The notes under the pieces: generated by a model | What the model was told of the DNA's origin: nothing | Seen by the model: only the letters and a program-made list of their open reading frames with translations | Database searches by the model: none | Source: Protonemura montana | Taxonomy: Eukaryota > Arthropoda > Insecta > Plecoptera > Nemouridae | Assembly (NCBI GenBank): GCA_947568835.1 | Contig: OX387609.1 | Location: forward strand, 2,732,001 to 2,796,000 | Direction: 5' to 3' | DNA length: 64,000 nucleotides | Shown here: positions 60,001-64,000 of the stretch, piece by piece | Position numbering within the stretch: the first letter of the stretch is position 1 | How the letters are laid out: every line of letters starts with the position of its first letter | Program-made: the position numbers and the translations under genes

Positions 60001-60802
60001 CGAAGCGGTGCAAGTTTAAGATTCAAGTGCACTTCGCAGGCAACTGATTTGAATTGTCAAAAATAAGTATTATTTGCTTTTAGCATTCCCGGGTGTAAGG
60101 TAAAGGGAAATATAAAAGTAACTTACAACAATCCTATAGAACTAGAACTTTATATTCTAGCCCGTTCAATTCTTTCAGAAGCGTGACTTCAAAAGAAAAC
60201 AATACATGAATTAATTTTATTCGGTTTTGTCAGATTTGTTTTAGATGAGATATCAGATCAGATTAGATCATCTTTGGTGCATTTAATTTATTCTTGTTTC
60301 AAATCACACAGCCTCCGTCTACTGTTCTACTTCAAAGTCATCTAATCTGACACAAACTAACACAAAATGGCGGCTATGTTTTTGTGCTAAATTACAAACG
60401 AACACTGAAAGAGCAGGATTGAGCAAAGTAGGTATTATAAAATATCAACAAATAAGACCACAACTGTTATTAACGGTTAAAAAAAGGAAAAATTCGCTTG
60501 AAAGTCAGCAAAAGTGACTGAGATAATTACAATTAACTTTCAAAGAGTTACCAGGAACTTGATTTCACGACAGGAATTTTCACCAATACATTGCTCCTGC
60601 TGATATTCAAACATCTACCATTACTTCAGTACCTTACAGTCAAAAGCTGGCAACTCCCACAACTTTATCACCATGGCCACCTATAAGTTAGCCGCTCCCA
60701 AACCCAACACGCTCTCGCCGTTGTTTGCTCAGCTCGGCTACCGCACAGCAGAACGAGGTGCGTGAAAATCTGCAAGAATGTGTGCGTGTTGACTTGTGCG
60801 TG
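57014..60802. other. AT-rich DNA; unassigned frames
   Basis: A minus-strand frame at 58118-58579 (153 codons) and a plus-strand frame at 58593-58889 have no recognisable domains. A long T run followed by ATCTTCTGTCAG at 58606-58636 is a good isolated acceptor, but the following GTGAAC is only a weak donor. Nothing else is seen. Confidence 0.4.
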
Positions 60803-60834
60803 CCCACACAGACACACGCACACACACACACGCA
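60803..60834 (+). repeat. (CA)n microsatellite, imperfect
   Basis: CA dinucleotides with several interruptions (CACACAGACACACGCACACA and onward). Confidence 0.8.
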
Positions 60835-62109
60835 CTTTGTTGCAGAATGCGGTTGTTTTTCCTGTGGTGATGGCCAATGTTTGTTGAGTAGATCAAAGAG
60901 AAGGCCGCGGTTGTGTTTTGACGAGCTTGGTTGATGGTCTGCTTTTGTCATTGGCTTGCATTATTTTCAAACAGTGTGACCAGAACAATTTGAACATTGG
61001 TGGCAACGTTCGTTTTGTGCCTTTTCGACGTGTTCCTGGCTAAAAACTGAGTATTTATGGGACAAAAATATATTTTTGATTGGAAATGTGTTTATTTTGT
61101 TAACACTTTTGTTGATTTGTTTGGTTATACTAGCAAGTACATGGTAATTGTCTAGGCTTTATTATAACGTAATTAAGGACTTTTAATTTACAGACTTTTT
61201 TTGGTAAATTCTCGAGAACAAGTGCGAGAAAATAATCCAAAACTATTTCCGTTATTATTATTATTATTTAATTGTCTTTATAATCAAAGATACCAAGAAA
61301 TTTCTAGGGAAATAAACAAGAACGTGAGCAAATAATATCAGTTTTATTTTTGTATCTATCTGAGACATTTTGTTTCAAATTAAGAAAAGTGCCTTAAATG
61401 TAGTTACTTCTCGGCCATTGCCTCCAGACAGGTTTCCAGTCACGAACCACAAGCTTTTGTTTGTTATTTTGACACAACCTCTACGAAAAAACCGTGAAGA
61501 CCAATTTGAAAACGCGATTTCTAGCCCATAAAAAAAAAACCCGCCAGAACTCTAATGGAGTAATCTCTCTCAACACAACGTTCAACATCGAAACATCAAA
61601 ACCCAGTCATACATCACAAATCACGTGAAGTGAGATGAAAATTAGCACTCAGCATGACGTTAAGAGATTTCAGCCCCCGAGGGCCACTTGATTCGTTCCT
61701 CCCTCCACCACGGGGAGCGCTGGCTGTCGTCTTCGCGAGGTGATTGGCTCAATCAGCTGGTTGATGAAGAGGTGAGCTGATTGGCTGGGAACTCCTATTA
61801 GATTAACTAGTTGGGGGATTTCTGTTGCTTCTTGATTGCGAAGATCGTTTACCAAGATGTGACTCATGCTGGTTCGTCTGTGACGGTGTTGGGGGAATGT
61901 TGGTAGTTACACCCCCCCGGGTATTGTAAGGTTGTCAGGTTGGTAACATGTGTTTGGCGATATCGGCTTTTCAATGACTGCCTATTGGTTGGTTTACCAT
62001 TGAACCTCACATGCCCGGGGATCGTTTACTCAGTTGGCAACACAATTCATAGTCGTCACATGAAAATGATGCTCCACCAAACAATTATAACCTTTTTTTT
62101 ATATTAAAT
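60835..62109. other. Non-coding DNA, nothing specific seen
   Basis: A short (ATT)n run lies at 61254-61268. No gene is recognised. Confidence 0.4.
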
Positions 62110-62370
62110 TCGATAAGTATACATACTTTCCCGGCAGAGGCACCACTGGTCGTTTTAGAATTACATACATATCAAATATAATTTTCAAATTTACTGCAAA
62201 TCATCTTTGCTGATTTCTGTATTTTTTCTTTTGCTCTAAAGATTTTTTCGTGCAAAAATGCTTTGTTTTTTTGAGCTTTTAAACAATTTCATCTTTAAAT
62301 TTTACTACATTAGGGATTCTTCTGCAGATATTACTGGGTTTTTTTTAAATCCCACCTCTGAAATTATAAC
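62110..62370 (-). repeat. Family F old dispersed repeat, inverted (F3)
   Basis: The reverse complement contains CTTTAGAGCAAAAGAAAAAA, TACAGAAATCAGCAAAGATG and AAAACGACCAGTGGTGCCTC, in the same order as F1 and F2. Its other end (ATAATTTCAGAGGTGGGATT) also matches both copies. Confidence 0.55.
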
Positions 62371-62735
62371 TTTAACTTCATAAATAACTTACCAAGATTG
62401 CAGTCCATGTGTTGGTATCATCATTTATGGGCAAAACTGTTTACAGCAATTACAACACAACGCTTTAAATACAATTCCGACTGAAATTGACAAGATAGAG
62501 CAGCTAGAATATACGCTTGCCTGCCATTTAGTTAAACTTAGATGGAAACCTTTTGCTTAACAGGTTGAATTGCTGCAAATGTAACTTATGAATCTCACGT
62601 CTGTCTTAAAATAAACAAGAAAACCTATGCTGTTGAACGCGTCATCAATTTCACTTCTTGCACCGTGTGAAAATGAAGTGACGCTACAATTTGTCTATTT
62701 CTACAGAATTTCACAAGTCATACGAGTAAGGAATA
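62371..62735. other. AT-rich DNA, nothing specific seen
   Basis: No gene or repeat is recognised. Confidence 0.4.
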
Positions 62736-63350
62736 TAAGGCTGGGTTTTACCAAAATGTTCAACTGTAAGTTGGATCTCTAGCTCCCAGAAACATCTGAA
62801 TTTCACTGCATGTGATTGGAAGTCGTCATGGCAACAGTTTCAACAAAATGTTCAACTTTAAGTTGGATCTCTAGCTCACAGAAACATCTGAATTTCACTG
62901 CATGTGATTGGAAGTCGTCATGGCAACAGTTTCAACAAAATGTTCAACTATAAGTTGGATCTCTAGCTCCCAGAAACATCTGAATTTCACTGCATGTGAT
63001 TGGAAGTCGTCATGGCAACAGTTTCAACAAAATGTTCAACTATAAGTTGGATCTCTAGCTCACAGAAACATCTGAATTTCACTGCATGTGATTGGAAGTT
63101 GTCATGGCAACAGTTTCAACAAAATTTTCAACTATAAGTTGGATCTCTAGCTCCCAGAAACATCTGAATTTCACTGCATGTGATTGGAAGTCGTCATGGC
63201 AACAGTTTCAACAAAATGTTCAACTATAAGTTGGATCTCTAGCTCACAGAAACATCTGAATTTCACTGCATGTGATTGGAAGTAGTCATGGCAATAGTTT
63301 TAACAAAAATTCCAACTAGGAGGCGAGATTTTGGTAGAAACTGATCTTAA
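62736..63350 (+). mobile_element. Family B element with six 92-bp units (B4)
   Basis: The ends AAGGCTGGGTTTTACCAAAA and, reverse-complemented, AAGATCAGTTTCTACCAAAA are inverted repeats. Six units with a 92-bp period start at 62773, 62865, 62957, 63049, 63141 and 63233. A substitution (CTCCCAGAAAC instead of CTCACAGAAAC) marks units 1, 3 and 5, giving a 184-bp higher-order pattern. Confidence 0.83.
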
Positions 63351-63817
63351 AAACCTTAAAAAACTGCCTTTAAACACTAGCTCGGTGAGCAAAGAAGCAT
63401 TCCTTGAATAAAGCGTTGATTCTTCTCCGTTTGCAAGCGGGCAACCTTGAGTTTCGCAACCGTTTTACAAACCGAATCGATAATAACACTCTTGGAGCTC
63501 GCGAATCGCCACAGTTTAAAATTCGTCGGCCACTCCAAGTTTCAGAGGGGTTGAAGGCTCACGAACCTTATCGAAAATCTTTGAAAGACGGAGTGGAGGG
63601 GCACGTTTTGACTACAGGGATCTCAGTGTTTTCTAATTAATTATCGACCGCCGCGCCATCTCGTGCTCATGGATGATAAACCCCGGGGTGTCAGATTTGC
63701 GTTACCACCCGGGCCCTCAGGCTACAAGACACCCTGGGGTGTTTCTGATCATAAATGTTTTTTTGGTAAGGCGTAAGAAATTGTGTGTGCTTGCTCTTTA
63801 TGGGGCATGAGTCTTAA
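63351..63817. other. Non-coding DNA with GC-rich inverted repeat
   Basis: ACCCCGGGGTGTC (63680-63692) and GACACCCTGGGGTG (63728-63741) form an imperfect inverted repeat with a GC-rich loop. A 78-codon frame at 63404-63640 shows no known motif. Confidence 0.4.
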
Positions 63818-63971
63818 TGTGTTGCTTAACTTGCATCCCTCCAACCTCTCTCCCAAACAGAACTGGTCATGTGTATGATGGTCACCCATCCAATACCTAA
63901 CCCAGCACAGTGTTGCTTAACTTCAGTGATCTCACAAGAACCGGTGTTTGCAACACACCAAACCGTTTGGT
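63818..63971 (-). mobile_element. 5S rRNA-derived SINE, 5' part only (S8)
   Basis: On the minus strand the head (CCAAACGGTTTGGTGTGTTG, ACCGGTTCTTGTGAGATCAC) and one internal unit are present, then the copy stops at the start of a second unit. The body and tail are absent, and the breakpoint lies at the unit boundary. Confidence 0.8.
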
Positions 63972-64000
63972 TTCGTTATTGACATACCTTTATTAAATAG

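Overview
The window looks like non-coding, repeat-rich DNA from an animal nuclear genome. It is AT-rich, has no long open reading frame and no operon-like gene packing, and holds no complete protein gene that I can recognise. Short runs of the TTAGG telomere motif and the mix of small dispersed repeats suggest an arthropod (insect or crustacean). That assignment is inference with modest confidence.

Most of what can be annotated is transposable-element DNA. (1) A SINE family whose 5' head derives from 5S rRNA occurs at eight loci: 12227, 15641, 22812, 28881, 38401, 41060, 54485 and 63818. (2) Family A, a MITE-like element with imperfect ~25-bp terminal inverted repeats (TIRs), occurs at 1268, 20957, 44212, 53374, 55207 and 56557. 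(3) Family B, another TIR element, occurs at 6041, 25504, 44556 and 62736. (4) Family C, a ~130-140-bp near-palindromic element, occurs at 5803, 20150, 35573 and, as three tandem copies, 47398. (5) Family D, a short repeat holding a hammerhead-ribozyme-like hairpin, occurs at 2700, 20700, 50408 and 54384, with a fragment near 12085. (6) Old families E, F and G are named here for convenience. (7) A 5'-truncated LINE lies at 42236-42712. A tRNA-like element at 43391 sits inside a perfect 14-bp inverted repeat.

The most striking theme is that unrelated families each carry internal tandem expansions: 91 bp in the SINE (1-7 units), 60 bp in A (1-8 units), 92 bp in B (2-14 units), about 130 bp in C (1 or 3) and 114 bp in E (6). 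In the SINE the amplified unit contains the 5S internal promoter, so copy number of a Pol III control region varies between loci.

Host-gene signals are sparse. Two plus-strand sites, at 9270/9271 and 48036/48037, show a strong 3' splice site fused directly to a 5' splice site, the layout of recursive-splicing ratchet points. The second is followed 54 nt later by another good donor and could be a microexon. With about 39 kb between them and almost no coding sequence, one reading is that much of the window lies inside a very long intron of a plus-strand gene. A TATA-containing segment ending in a strong donor at 19301-19540 could be a promoter with first exon, or a solo LTR. Remaining stretches are AT-rich DNA in which I see nothing specific; they are listed as blocks.
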